From Magicicada septendecula (Eukaryota > Arthropoda > Insecta > Hemiptera > Cicadidae): DNA of 64,000 nt. This document shows positions 9,684 to 20,960 of the stretch, piece by piece. The stretch is from the NCBI GenBank assembly GCA_034769895.1, contig CM068374.1:354874302-354938301 (forward strand). The letters are read 5' to 3'. Every line of letters starts with the position of its first letter. Within the stretch, counting starts at the first letter, position 1. Under the pieces are notes generated by a model. That model saw nothing but the letters and a program-made list of their open reading frames with translations, was not told the DNA's origin and did no database searches. The position numbers and the translations under genes were made by a program.

Positions 9684-12521
9684 TGTAACATGACCAGGTG
9701 TTACATAACCTAGACATATGCCCTTAGATTTAATAAATACATAACAGTAATGTAAATAGATAATATAATGATAAGAGTAGCCAAGAAGAGAGGAACCATT
9801 GAAGAAGAAGTGCCACAAGAAGCAGTGAACCTAAACACTGCTTGACACTACAACCATACTATAACTGACACAAACTAATGGACAAATTAAATTCACTTTA
9901 AGCTGTCAAGCGAGTCAGTGAATAACTTAAATGGAATGTGACATGCTAATAAAAACCATTAAATAAGAATCCGAATAATGGGATATCAGCATCAGCATTT
10001 GGCTGAGAATAAATCAACTATGACTAGTAACTATTAATGCCAAGGACTAAGATTAGCTATGGCCACAATATGAGATTGAAGCTGTATTACAGTCTCAAAT
10101 GTGCTTATGACAAGTAAAAATGTTTGTAAGAGGGAACCTTATATAAATAAGCTACCTCATCAAGGTACCGAAATGTAAACTAATAAACGTTATTAAGGCA
10201 TAAATCCGATACAAACGGTATGCCTCGGCAATGCCTAAAACAAACAATCATCAGTAAGGTGATTAGTAGAAAGTACTATGAGTGTAAATCACACACACTG
10301 AACAATCTTTGTGCCAAACTTAGCGATAAGCATTAGTAATATGTTATACAATTAATAGTTCAATTGTTAATTAATAGCATGGAGCCAAATAATGTGAAAC
10401 AAAATGTCATAGTGAGTAAGTATAGTTCATAGCAATGTATAAGTTAAGGTTTAATCATAATATTCAGTAAATAAATATCAGGACGGATATAATAGTGTTC
10501 TAACATAGACGTTTAAGTGAAAAGACGCGATGTGGAACACAAACAATATTGATAAGAGAGAGTAATCGCCGGCTTTGATTAGCAGACGACAGCGCGAAGC
10601 CATATACCTGAACACTGTTTATTAAAAAATGTCAGTGAAAATGTAAATAAACCAGTGTCAAACTATATCAAATTGAAGAGGAAAAAATATCCTTTAATGT
10701 GATAGTGATACGACCCCGATCGCAACTATAATAAGTGTGTGACAGGCGTTAGCATCATTTGTACATAATAAATAAGAAATCTGTTTATCAACACTAACAA
10801 CAACGACGGCTGTCAATCATTCTGGCGAAAATCGGTTAAAAAACCGTTAGTGACAGTTGGAAAGACAATACGTCACTTTCGTAACGCCTGGCTAAGCCAA
10901 TCAGAAAATAGTTTAATAAGTAGTTATATAAAGAAGAGCGGCTTATTGCCGTTAGACACTTTTAACGTTCATTCGGAGCGGTAGGTACGCTCGTCTCATC
11001 AAAATTTCTACTAACTGATAGCTTCATTGTAATAGTGCTTCTATGGAATCATTTCGGCAACAACAAAAAGTAACTACAAGATCTTCTACATAGAATCAGT
11101 GCATCTAAGTGCAGTATTATTTTATTTAGTGCGGGAAAATAACGAACAGAAGAAATAATTAAATAGTATCATATAAGGTCCTTTTTAGTCAGAAGCGGAC
11201 CAATATTCTCTGTTCAAGTGCGTGTGTAGTGAATAACAATGGTCATTACAATCCGACCATTGATGTGTTTAATTGAATTTTAATCGAAAGATTAAAAACA
11301 CAAAGGTAACTGTGACAATTTATTCCATTACACTGAGTGCAATAACCTATGTTTTGGTAAACAAACCTGTACTGACGCATAACACTGAAACATTTTCTGT
11401 ATTACACCATGTCTGAATTTATTTAATGGATTTGTCAATCCTATTTAAGTTGGATGTTGGTTATAAGTGATTTCACCATATAACTTTGTAAATAATTAAT
11501 CAAGCGTGATGAACGCCTAACCTATAAAATAGGTTCGATTTTTATATTAGTAAACTGAAAGGCATTACTAGTCGATATTATATTATGAAATAATTAGCTA
11601 TTGTGTAGGCATGAGCATTCTTTTTTGTGTTTCAAAGAACTTACGCCTGAGATATAAATGATATTAATGTTTAAAGTAAAGAGTATCTGGACTTAACCAG
11701 AATTATTGTTTATGCTCTGAGCCAGTTATATAGGGTATGTAACGAAATATTTGCAATTGTACATCAATGTATTCTTTTAATTATATTGTTTGAATTCACT
11801 ATCAAGGGTACAAATAAAACCCAATTATTAGCAGCATAACTTGACTTAATTTATTTCTAAAAAACAGATAAATAATTCATTCAGAAGAATCAAAACAACT
11901 TTTAGTTGCGATTAAATATTGTTGAATTGCATTGCCATAAGGGCAATAAACACGATTTCAATTTTTTAAAATTATTATTTGATTCTATTAATGGGTTTTC
12001 CACGGGATTTTCCCGAAATAAACCTGTGTGGCGCCCATTATTAAACAAGGTAACCTAACCTTGTAGATAAAGTGAGTTGGTTTTGTAAACCGTCTTGGCA
12101 GCTTATTGATTTATTGAACTTCTGAACTTCCAGAAAACACGAACAGGTACGGGGAAGTGTATTTTATTAATTCTATTGTCCAGACATTACTAGACTTTAC
12201 GTACTTAGACGACTATCAACCTGGAGGAGGAGTTTCGCTGCTAGTATCAACACGACGGTCACCATCATCAAGCGACCAGCTAGTACACTTTATTTTTAAA
12301 TTTAAGCAACGTTATTGTTCAAATAACATTAATGCAATTATCTTATTTTTTATCTAAAAGAGTTCTTTTCAGACACTTATAATATTGCAATTGTAAACAC
12401 ACTTTTAATAACATCTAATGCTACATTTTAATTACTTTATAAAATTAGTAACTTTCAATTTTCAACCACTACAACCTTTAATATTTTAAATATAAACATC
12501 AGCCGTAATTGATTGATTACA
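9684..12521 (+). repeat. LTR, second copy (about 2.84 kb)
   Basis: Starts TGTAACATGACC after the purine tract and ends GATTACA before AAT-TGGCGACC. It differs from the first LTR chiefly by an extra ~205-bp block (about 10811-11020). It serves both as the 3' LTR of unit 1 and 5' LTR of unit 2. Confidence 0.8.
10811..11020 (+). promoter_or_regulatory. TATA-containing block present only in the second LTR
   Basis: Compared with the first LTR (junction near 3530-3550), this LTR has about 205 extra bases holding TATATAAAG at 10925-10933 and a GC-richer stretch with TTCATTC near 10969, an initiator-like match. A core promoter is the likely content. The first LTR instead has a small local rearrangement (TTCATTGTCATATCATTG). 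Whether this is a deletion in LTR 1 or an insertion in LTR 2 cannot be decided from two copies. Confidence 0.5.
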
Positions 12522-12524
12522 AAT

Positions 12525-12544
12525 TGGCGACCAGCAACGTGAGG
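12525..12544 (+). promoter_or_regulatory. Primer-binding-site-like sequence, copy 2
   Basis: TGGCGACCAGCAACGTGAGG three bases after the LTR end. Same layout (CA-AAT-TGGCG) as the sites at 50335 and, with a decayed CA, at 55101. Confidence 0.55.
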
Positions 12545-12611
12545 CTGAAAAATATTAAACGAAAATATTTTTTATATTTTAAATCAGCCCGGCAGACACA
12601 AAAGAACAAAC

Positions 12612-14228
12612 ATGCCACACACACATCAGTACGACACAAGATACAAGGACAGCCGAGTAGGGGAGGTACAACCAGATACAGAGACATATGAGACACAACC
12701 CACACACGAGATGGAAGTCATTACCATTAATAACATAGAAACTCGACCAGAAGAAACACCCCATGTAGAACCGGAAGTAGAAGTGAGGGTCGACAACCAA
12801 CCCAGACAAGCTGAGGGAGTCACGCAATCAGGAGAAACAGCCTTCCAAGAATGGATGAGGAGAATGATGGAATCATTAAAGGAGGACAACCGAACTTTAA
12901 AGGAAGATAGTCGAACTTTGAAGGAAGATAGTCTCAGGAATAACAAAAATATGGAAGCGATTAACAGGAAAATGGATGACAGCCAGAAAAAGACGGAGTC
13001 TATTAATAAAAACATGGAGTCACTGAAGGAAGACCTACATGCAAGGTTAGACGACAATAACAAGAACTCAGAATTATTAAAAGAAGACTTGAATAAAAAG
13101 ATAGACAATACCTATAGAGCCATGGACGCGTTGAACCACAAAATAGACGACAGCAACAGAGCGTTAAAGGAAGAGTTGAATACCACGTTAAACGAGATTA
13201 GCCAGAAAATGGATGAAATGAATAAGAAATATACGGAAGAATTGGGTCAGACAACAAGAGGAGAATTACGAAACGACAGCAACTCAGAAACTGAAGAGAT
13301 ACCCAATGATGAAACCACAGAAGAATGGCAACCTGAAGATGAGGTCGAACAAACTGAGAGTGAAGGGGACTCAAATACATCATCATCTGAAACGGAGCTT
13401 GACAGACACCAGGAAGATATTCACGACAAGGAGATCGATACCGGAAGTATAAAGGAGACTCAGGTAATTAAAGAAGCGGAAGAGTTAGTAGCCGAGAATG
13501 AAGACTTAGAACAAAATAATCTGCCAATGTGTGACGATCAAGTGGAGACACAAGAATTACCCAGAAATAACACCACCGAACAAGTGAATTTAAAAATTAA
13601 AATTCATGCAGAGAGGAACAAAATTATTAAGAAAAAGGAAGAAAGAAGAATAATACGCCCAAAGAAGACTAGGGTAACAAAAGAATTAATCGAAATGACT
13701 CGAAGTGGTCTAGTTAATATGATTTATTTCCCAGTCATCAACCGTAAAGAAGGGACCTATAGGAAGGAGTATCGAAGGAGCTTCATGAGGATGGGCGAAG
13801 AGAAGAAATGTGCTACAACAAAGAAGACTATAACCAATAAAATACTTAAAGCAGATATTTCCAAAGGGAGAATAAGGCATTCTAAGAAAAGGAAAGGGTA
13901 TCAAGAACAACTGGACCGGATCATTGAAGGGTACGCCCAAGAAATAAAGGAATTACGGAAGAAGAGGAACCAATCAATGGAAAAATCCAACCAGGAAACT
14001 AATGACAATCAACCAGAGTTAGAAGAGGTACTAGACGTCAATAATAACAAAGACCAGGAGTACACTGGACACGTGGATACTAAAAATGATGAGAGGAAGA
14101 AGGCGAGAAAACGGGAAGCCGATGACTATCTGGTAGCCGCAAAGTGGAAGAACCGCATGATAGGGATAGGGTGCCAAATACCACAAACATGTAGTACTAG
14201 AGACAGCTATGAAAAAGGATACCTGTGA
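12612..14228 (+). CDS. Gag-like coiled-coil protein of non-autonomous LTR element
   Basis: An intact 538-codon frame beginning 87 nt after the primer-site-like sequence. Residues about 1-55 are polar (MPHTHQYDTRYKDSRVGEVQ). About 70-200 are predicted coiled coil with heptad-like repeats (EDNRTLKEDSRTLKEDS, KKIDNTYRAMDALNHKID). About 205-300 are very acidic. About 340-480 are strongly basic (RIIRPKKTRVTKELIEMTRS, GRIRHSKKRKGYQE). I see no CCHC knuckle, protease, RT or integrase. By position it is the element's Gag-like product, probably needed for packaging its RNA, but sequence identity to known Gag capsid is not visible. The C-terminal basic part could bind nucleic acid. Close identity with copy 1 implies recent activity or conversion. 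Confidence 0.7.
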   Translation: MPHTHQYDTRYKDSRVGEVQPDTETYETQPTHEMEVITINNIETRPEETPHVEPEVEVRVDNQPRQAEGVTQSGETAFQEWMRRMMESLKEDNRTLKEDSRTLKEDSLRNNKNMEAINRKMDDSQKKTESINKNMESLKEDLHARLDDNNKNSELLKEDLNKKIDNTYRAMDALNHKIDDSNRALKEELNTTLNEISQKMDEMNKKYTEELGQTTRGELRNDSNSETEEIPNDETTEEWQPEDEVEQTESEGDSNTSSSETELDRHQEDIHDKEIDTGSIKETQVIKEAEELVAENEDLEQNNLPMCDDQVETQELPRNNTTEQVNLKIKIHAERNKIIKKKEERRIIRPKKTRVTKELIEMTRSGLVNMIYFPVINRKEGTYRKEYRRSFMRMGEEKKCATTKKTITNKILKADISKGRIRHSKKRKGYQEQLDRIIEGYAQEIKELRKKRNQSMEKSNQETNDNQPELEEVLDVNNNKDQEYTGHVDTKNDERKKARKREADDYLVAAKWKNRMIGIGCQIPQTCSTRDSYEKGYL

Positions 14229-15993
14229 AACGTAATTGTCCCAAACAATGAACCCAATAGAGTGGAAAAGCACAATGCAACCCCAAATACGTAGACCATA
14301 CATGTGATTATTGTTAAAAAAACGGATAAATTATAGTGGTATGTAACAATTACCACTGGAATATTTAGTGTATAAAAAAAAATTTTAAAAATAACTATCA
14401 TAAACGGATTCATTTAGTGATTAAAAGGATCATGTATTATGCCCAAGGTATTGAAAGTGACTAATTGCCTATAGCAAACCTATTTGCCATATTGTGTTAT
14501 AAAAAGTGTGTAGTATTAGTGTATAGGCCAAACTATTCGTTACCTATTAAATAAGAGCCAGATTTATCATATTAAATGGTAGAAAAAGGTGTATAGTGAA
14601 CCCAATAATTTAATAAGGAGAAAGATATCTATTATATCATAGAGAACCAAAAGTAGCATATAACAAAAATATACCTAGGATAATAACATAAAATTACTCT
14701 AATACTCCTATGTTAGATTAATTTAAAGAAGAAATACTACTGTCTTATAACTAAAATTACTATGCTATATTTAATGAAGAGAAAGAAAAATGTTATTTAA
14801 TTACCAAATATTGTATGTAACAAGAATCTAAATGTCAAATATTGTATACCTCTCACAAAACTAAGATATTATATAAAATCATCCAGAATAAGTGTAAATT
14901 ATCAGACACTTGAAGGAGTAGAGAGGCAGAATACCAAAGAGAGTTAATTATAAAGATGGCTATTATTATTGTGGAATGAAGAGAAAGAAAAATATTATTT
15001 AATTACCAAATATTGTATGTAACAAGATATGTCAGAGAACATCTAACAAAAACATTTAGTATATGAATACTGTAAACCCTGATAATTCAGGATAAGTGTA
15101 AATTATTGACGAGAGAAAAACTAGTAAACTATTGTAAGAATGAAATATTGTAGACTCTATATGTAAGAAACAACTTCATAATTATATGATGATCAATGTA
15201 AGTGTGTAATTTTAAGAATACTCAAGTAAACCAAAGCAATTTGTCAACTAGTATAAAAAGGTAACAATACGGCTAATAAAAAGCATGGCCGAGGATGTCA
15301 AGTCTGAAAAGAAATGATTACCTGTGAAAAGGAAGTATGTTAGAAAGTATAAAAGAAGGAAATGTGATACAAATGAAACCTCTAATACCTTGAATATTAT
15401 ATTTAATATGTTATATTATTGAAAAATGAATGATATATTATATTTTATGTGTTGTGATAGTGCAACTATTGCTATGTGCAATTTTTATTTTGTCTCAGAC
15501 AGAGATGAGGATGCCTCTGATTCTGAGTATGTGTAATGAGGAACGGCGGAGAATGTATGCCACAGTGAGCCACTCTGATTCCGAACCCACTACAAATGTT
15601 AGGGAATTATAGAGTAATGTATCAAGGACTATTAATAAAGAATCTGTGAGGTAAAAAAGGAAAGAACCATTGAGATTATCACAAAAATAAAGATATGTAA
15701 TGAGAAAGAAAAATGTATTATTGAAAGACAGGAAATTGTTAATTTAAGAAGTGAAATCTATTGTAATTAAATAACTTAAAATATGAGAAACTTGAAAAAA
15801 TACTAGTAAGCTAAGAATTATATCACTAGCCAAGAACTCAAACTAGTGTAACACACTAATAGTATGTTAAAGGTCAATGTAAAGAGTACAAGACGAAAAA
15901 ACAGTAGTAGTATACTAAAAACTGAAATGAAATGATAATTTTATCAAAAAATCAAATTTTCTCTCAAATTATCAATTTTGAGGGGGGAGTATA
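14229..15993 (+). other. Noncoding 3' body of gag-only element, copy 2
   Basis: Counterpart of 7923-9683, with the same internal direct repeats (14774-14825 and 14976-15027) and the same final purine tract at 15981-15993. No pol remnant. Confidence 0.7.
15430..15612 (+). CDS. Small ORF with hydrophobic N-terminus in the 3' body (doubtful)
   Basis: A 60-codon frame starting MIYYILCVVIVQLLLCAIFI, a possible membrane segment, then a polar tail ending SHSDSEPTTNVREL. In copy 1 the start region differs, so the hydrophobic part is not open from the same ATG. The downstream part follows TTTTGTCTCAG, a good splice-acceptor match, so the real coding unit, if any, may be a 3' exon rather than this ORF. 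Position matches the 3' exons described at 33322 and 63348 but the peptide is unrelated. Could be chance. Confidence 0.25.
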   Translation: MIYYILCVVIVQLLLCAIFILSQTEMRMPLILSMCNEERRRMYATVSHSDSEPTTNVREL

Positions 15994-16044
15994 TGTAACA
16001 TGACCAGGTGTTACATAACCTAGACATATGCCCTTAGATTTAAT
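15994..16044 (+). repeat. Truncated third LTR
   Basis: The first 51 bp of the LTR (TGTAACATGACCAGG to TTAGATTTAAT), after which the sequence leaves the element. The array therefore has no complete 3' LTR and no recognisable target duplication with 2404. Confidence 0.85.
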
Positions 16045-17075
16045 GCCCTGTTTCCTTTAACTCTACCAGTTGACATTGTTTATCATGATAAAATATCACT
16101 GTTATAAAGCAAGAGAAAGAAGCTTAAGAATCCTCCTAAGTATGTAACTGCAGAAGCAATAAGTTGGAACAAAAATTTATCCCTGGCTCCTAAAAGCATA
16201 CAAGGTCGTACACACTGCATTGGTCAATAAAACAAAATGTTTTATTTTACATTTAATTAAAGAATATTAATAACTCAACTTATATATGTGTGTTTAAATT
16301 GATTTAAAGTAAAGAAATAAAACAAAGGTGTGTTTTATAATTTAAAAAATGCCTACTTTATCCTTACCTACCCCAATAATTGAAGAAAGGGCACATGGCC
16401 ACAATTTAAAATGGGTCTGTACCCAAAATAAATATAAAATATTTTAGATTATTTTTATGGCAACTTAAAAATAGTAATATTCCACACATATAATTATTTT
16501 TTTTGAGATTTTTGTCTCTTCAAAATTATAATATGCAGTTTTTAGTGTTTCCTAAAAATTTACTTTTCTGCATTTAGTGATTCATATGTAAGGTACACTA
16601 TATCTTCAAATAATTTTAAACACTTGTACTAATGGAATTTTATAACTTCTTTAAAATTAAGAATCTATGAATTCTTCAGTAATTAGAATCTGTGTTTTAT
16701 ATGAACTAACTTAGAAAGCTCAATGATAACAATTCATTGGACTGAAAACATCTACACATCCATTACATTTATTATTATAACTTATGGTCTCATCCACTTC
16801 AAAATTTTCAAATTATCTAGGTAATGAATGGTTGAATAACAGAAGATGATTTTCCAAATTTTCTTTTTATTATTTTCAAGTAAACGGTATCTCAAAATTT
16901 GTTAAAACACATATTTCAAATGTTGAAATTTGTTAAGTTGTATATCAGATTAAAGCCATTAAAACCCACCCTATAAACTGAGTTACAGAACATAATTCTA
17001 GGATCAATACAGGAGAAGGGATGTGGACCATAGGACTAATACACACTCTTCAGTGATGTGGAGATTATAAATAGT
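16045..17075. other. AT-rich sequence without recognised content
   Basis: I see no coding frame, repeat or RNA gene here. It is the likely pre-insertion flank of the hAT element. Confidence 0.5.
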
Positions 17076-17099
17076 GTTATGACTAAAGACCGGATTTTC

Positions 17100-17282
17100 G
17101 TGCAATTGCATCTTTTTTTTGCTAACTTCAAATTCATTAAAACTTTGATAGAAATTCGAATCATGAAAACCACGTTATTTCGATACTAGTTTTATATTGC
17201 ACGAAATTGCACGTTTTGACGTTAATGCACGAAATTGCACGTTTTAAGGTTTTCCTGCATGAAATTGCACGTTTTAAGGTTT
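17100..17282 (+). repeat. hAT subterminal motif cluster, left end
   Basis: TTGCACG-type motifs recur: GTGCAATTGCA near 17100, GCACGAAATTGCACGTTTT three times between about 17200 and 17280 with small changes. Subterminal arrays of this kind are transposase-binding sites in other hAT elements. Confidence 0.6.
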
Positions 17283-17595
17283 TATTTTTAAATTTGTGTT
17301 ATTTAAAAAAAATCAGTCAACAAAGCGGATAAAACATTAAAATTAATTACTTTCAATATAAACAAACACTATATGTTTTATAAAACAAGTGGAATAAAAC
17401 AAACCATTTTCTTTGAATCGGTTTTAATATTTTTTCGTAGAAGTTTTCAATTCTCGAGTCGATGATTTTCTGGGAATCGTTTTATGTTTTTCAACACCCC
17501 CACTCCCCCCTATATCCGGTAGCCGTGTTTGTATTTCTCAGTTCTTTATTTTCATTCCTTCTGCCACTGTCAAGTTGTGCAATTCAATATCAAAC

Positions 17596-19245
17596 ATGCC
17601 TAAAGGGAAAAGTAGTGTTTGCTCCAAATTAAAGGGATGGATACAGCCGTACCCAGAACTAAAAACTGATGGAAAAATCATTTTTTGTGAATCTTGCTGC
17701 AAAAATGTAGGTGTCGATAGAAAATCGCAAGTAGACGCCCACTGCCAAACAAGTAAGTTTTAGACTTAAATTATGAAATGGCATTTTCTGAATCCTAATC
17801 TAGAAAATGTAATTTAATGTACTACCTACGTTTAATTTTAATTTTTCCTAAACAGTCAAATTGCCCAATTTATGCTGACCTTTAAATCATTTATCTCGGT
17901 CTGTGTACCTACATTTTTTTACTTTATTATTTTATTTTATAGGCAGTCATAAACAGGCAGTTGAGGCCGCTAAGAAAAGAAAAAACGTAACTCAACTTTT
18001 GATAACAGAAAGCTGTAGTGGCGCCAATAAGAATTCTTTTAATCAGGACTTGTGTATGGCATTAGTCTCCTCCAATATTCCGCTATTCAAGCTTTCATGT
18101 CCGCAATTTACAAACTTTTTAGAAAAATATACTGGACAGAAAATACCTGACGAGAGCACACTAAGAAAAAATTATCTAAATGTCTGCTATGAACAGACTT
18201 TAATAAAAATTAAATTTCCAATAATTTTATTTATATTTCAGTCGATGAAACGACTGATTCGAGAGGGAAATATATTTGTGCATTAATAATTGGTATTTTG
18301 CACCCAGAAATTGAGCCTACCCCTCACTTAATTTCTTGTAAAGAATTGGAAAAAACCAATTTTGAGACGGTGTCGCGGTTTGTTAACGATAGTTTGTTAA
18401 ATTTTTTCGGTCAAAACGGGTATCAAGATAAGGTTTTACTTTTTGTAACCGATGCAGCCCCTTATATGCTCAAAACTGGGAACGCTCTTAAAGTGTTTTA
18501 CCCAAACATGGTTCACACAACATGTGTGGCGCATGGTCTTAATAGAGTTGCCAAGAAAATACGTGAAGTTTTCCAAAATGTAAATAAATTAATAAGTTGT
18601 GGTAAAAAAATCTTCTTGAAAGCCCCTCAGCGAGTGGCTTTATATAGGAATGTAATGAATTGCCCCTTGCCCCCAGAAGCAGTTCTTACCAGGTGGGGAA
18701 CCTGGATAGACGCTGCCCTTTTTTATTCCGAAAATTTGGATAGATATGCAGAGTTAATAGAACGTTTGGAAGAAGATGCTCTTGCTATCACCAAATTAAA
18801 AAGCATTGTAAAAAACAATTCAGTTAAGTCCGAATTGGCATTCATAAGGTCCCATTTTAGCCCAATACCCGTTGCAATAAAACGTTTAGAGGCAAAAAAT
18901 CTATCGTTAGATGAACAAATCAATATCGTACAAAGTATTGAAGAGACACTCAAAAAAGTAAATAACGACAAAGGAAAATTAATTTATGAAAAATTTCAAA
19001 CCGTATTTGAAAAAATTCGTGGCTTTAAAATTTTACAAACATTTAACGACGTTTTAAATGGCAAACGTTCAGATGTAGATGTGGCACCAAACATTTTAAA
19101 TTCCTATAAAAAATGCCCAATTACGAGTATTGATGTAGAAAGAGCTTTTTCTCTTTTAAAACATATCCTCGATGACAGGAGGTATAATTTAACAGAAAAA
19201 AATTTAGAAATGTACATGGTAGTAAATTTTAACGAAAAAAATTGA
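17596..19245 (+). pseudogene. hAT transposase gene with BED/CGGBP1-like finger (probably damaged)
   Basis: Exon 1 starts at ATG 17596 (MPKGKSSVCSKLKGWI) and reaches a GTAAGT donor at 17753; the acceptor TTTATAG ends at 17942. Exons 1 and 2 join in phase and give FCESCC...HC...SH, a C2H2-like BED/CGGBP1-type finger. Exon 2 continues to about 18207 (ESTLRKNYLNVCYEQTL). An acceptor TATATTTCAG precedes exon 3 (18242-19245), which begins DETTDSRGKYICALIIG, the first catalytic Asp region of hAT, and ends with SIDVERAFSLLKHILDDRRY, the C-terminal dimerisation domain. No GT donor in the right phase is visible for intron 2, so the gene may be mis-spliced or dead. The total is about 470 residues, short for hAT. 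Confidence 0.8.
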
Positions 19246-19627
19246 TTTCTTTATTTTGTTTTTGTCTTATTGAATTGTTTATATCGTCTAATTAATTGAT
19301 TCTTGTCCTAGAGAATGTTCCTATTGTTTTCGTCTTTTATAGTTTAAAAGATAGATTTAAAATATATTCTTTTAAAACATAATATTATGTATCTACTTGA
19401 TGGTAATTAATAGAATTTTGTATTATGTTTTGTCTTACTGTTTATGCTTTTTTAAACCGCATATAATTATTGTTCCTAAGAGTGTTTTTTATTTAATTTT
19501 ATTAATACAAAATATAGTTTAAATAAAGGAAAATTATTAATTTTATTGTATTCAATATTTTACTTCATTTTATGCCTACTTGGTGCTAATATAAAATAAA
19601 AACGAAAATCTTTTTATTTAGTACACC

Positions 19628-19700
19628 TTTTTGCACGTTTTGATTTTTTTATTGCACGTTTTGAAGTTTTTGTTGCACGTTTCAATGGTTTATACTGCAC
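19628..19700 (-). repeat. hAT subterminal motif cluster, right end
   Basis: TTGCACGTTTTGA-type units at about 19629, 19651 and 19672 and a TGCACG next to the terminal repeat. They match the left-end motif. Confidence 0.6.
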
Positions 19701-19724
19701 GAAAATCCGGTCTTTAGTTATGAC

Positions 19725-20394
19725 ATTACAGAACAATTGTACTGTTAATTACTATTTTATACTTTTAATTTTCTTTGTTTATAGCTGTGCGTCTATTTAT
19801 TCTGACGCCATCTTGTACTATTGCCAACTGTGTATTTTACTTACCAATATACAGGGTTCGTTTGAGCGTGCTGAGAACAAAAAATGGTTGTTTGAAATAA
19901 ATAACAATTCATTTACTTATTCTCAAATCAATCTGATTTTATTAAATGAGAATTCCATTCCTAAACCTTTTCCACAAAAACACTGAACATTCTTTTGGAA
20001 AAAAAAAAAAAAAAAAAAAAAAAACTAGCTACAAACTTAAATTTATCTTTCGCAAACCAGCGCTTCATTCACACTTACACATATATGCTTTCACCCCAGA
20101 CATATCTTTAACCCCCTTTTCGAGCTCATTATATTTCCTTTTTAATTTTGAGTGGTTTTAATTTTGAAAAACTCTTGGTTTACTCTTCCCATTTGTTACT
20201 TAGCTGTTCATTGTCCATCCACAGTCCAGCCTCCTTATGTATTTTTGTCACTCCGCACATTTCTTCTTTCACTTTCTGTTTATTCACCGAAACTGTTACT
20301 TCATTTTGTATTAATTACACAACTGCTTTCTTTTAAATTTTACATTTTCTTTGTCCGGGTGCCCGTAAATTTGTCCGCGGAACTTTTGTGACCG
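19725..20394. other. AT-rich sequence with a poly-A run
   Basis: No gene recognised. A 26-base A run occupies 19999-20024, possibly the tail of an unrecognised retroposed sequence or a simple repeat. ORFs at 19720-20391 are low complexity and unconvincing. Confidence 0.4.
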
Positions 20395-20764
20395 ATCGGC
20401 ACAAGGTTGTAATTTCAACTGGGTATTATAGAAAACTGGGGCGAAAACTGCCCGCGCCCGTCGTCACTGGATGTAGGTTGGCGACTGACCTTTTAAACCA
20501 AGCACAGACTGCTGCTGCCATCCCGGCAAGATTGCGGACACTCCTGCATTCCATGACATAATCGGGGTTTGGCTACTGACGTCATGTAGCATGATTCTAA
20601 TTGTACATAGTTCAGAGGTCAGATTCCTAAAAATAACTGTCTCCCTGCCGTTAATTCGTTGACCTTGACTGCAACTCATATACATGGTTTTTTACCCATT
20701 CAAATTACAAATAACACTTTACATTTTAATTACGTTTCGGGAGGGTTTTACCTGTACCGTTACA
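20395..20764 (-). repeat. 3' LTR start of a minus-strand LTR element (far end approximate)
   Basis: On the minus strand the sequence reads GGGGGTAT then TGTAACGGTACAGG, i.e. purine tract followed by an LTR tip. The LTR runs leftwards; its outer boundary is not defined because no second copy is present. Confidence 0.55.
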
Positions 20765-20773
20765 ATACCCCCT

Positions 20774-20813
20774 CAATGAGAGATTTTATGCCGAAACATA
20801 AAAACTCTCATTG
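20774..20813 (-). ncRNA. UUCG-capped hairpin beside the polypurine tract (minus-strand element)
   Basis: Minus strand: CAATGAGAG, TTTTATG, TTTCGG loop, CATAAAA, CTCTCATTG. It is a near-perfect long stem ending at the purine tract (20765-20773). The plus-strand element at 35802-35841 has the same architecture with different inner-stem bases that still pair. Confidence 0.7.
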
Positions 20814-20823
20814 ACACTCACAT

Positions 20824-20960
20824 ACTTCCTAAAGGGATCAGTCCAGATATGGCGCCATAGCCCCCTTTACATTTTACTAAAACTCATGGGTAACTTACCC
20901 CTCTGGTCCAGTGATTGTGGCCGCACCTGAATGACCTTACTGGACTTCCCTCTCGAGATC
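20824..20960 (-). other. Conserved 3' untranslated module of LTR element, minus copy
   Basis: Reads on the minus strand GGGAAGTCCAGTAAGGTCAT, then CAGGTGCGGCCACAATC, then TTACCCATGAG and CGCCATATCTGGACTGATCC. The same succession of blocks appears at 35668-35800 upstream of the other hairpin. It is noncoding, so the conservation suggests an RNA function or recent relatedness. Confidence 0.6.

Larger units (their letters stand above)
2405..16044 (+). mobile_element. Tandem array of a gag-only, non-autonomous LTR retrotransposon (two copies)
   Basis: The order is LTR (2405-5043), body (5044-9683), LTR (9684-12521), body (12522-15993), then only 51 bp of a third LTR (15994-16044). The two units are nearly identical by eye; large differences are a PLE insertion in body 1 and a ~205-bp indel in the LTRs. 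Each body has a primer-site-like sequence after the LTR, one coiled-coil gag-like ORF, a long noncoding 3' part and a purine tract (AGGGGGGAGTAT) abutting TGTAAC. No protease, reverse transcriptase, RNase H or integrase is present, so movement would need proteins supplied in trans. Unequal or intra-element LTR recombination would produce this layout. Confidence 0.85.
17084..19716 (+). mobile_element. Complete hAT transposon, 2,633 bp
   Basis: Bounded by an exact 8-bp target duplication GTTATGAC (17076-17083 and 19717-19724). Terminal inverted repeats begin TAAAGACCGGATTTTCGTGC at the left and mirror this at 19696-19716. An 8-bp duplication with short terminal repeats is diagnostic of hAT. The single transposase gene on the plus strand appears to have at least two introns. 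Confidence 0.93.

Noticed and set aside
12626-13108. 160-codon minus-strand ORF opposite the gag-like gene
   Set aside because: Antisense shadow of a biased coding sequence; same for 6446-6880, 13198-13386 and 13710-13940.
19720-20391. Several short overlapping ORFs
   Set aside because: Low-complexity AT-rich frames around a poly-A run, no conserved content.
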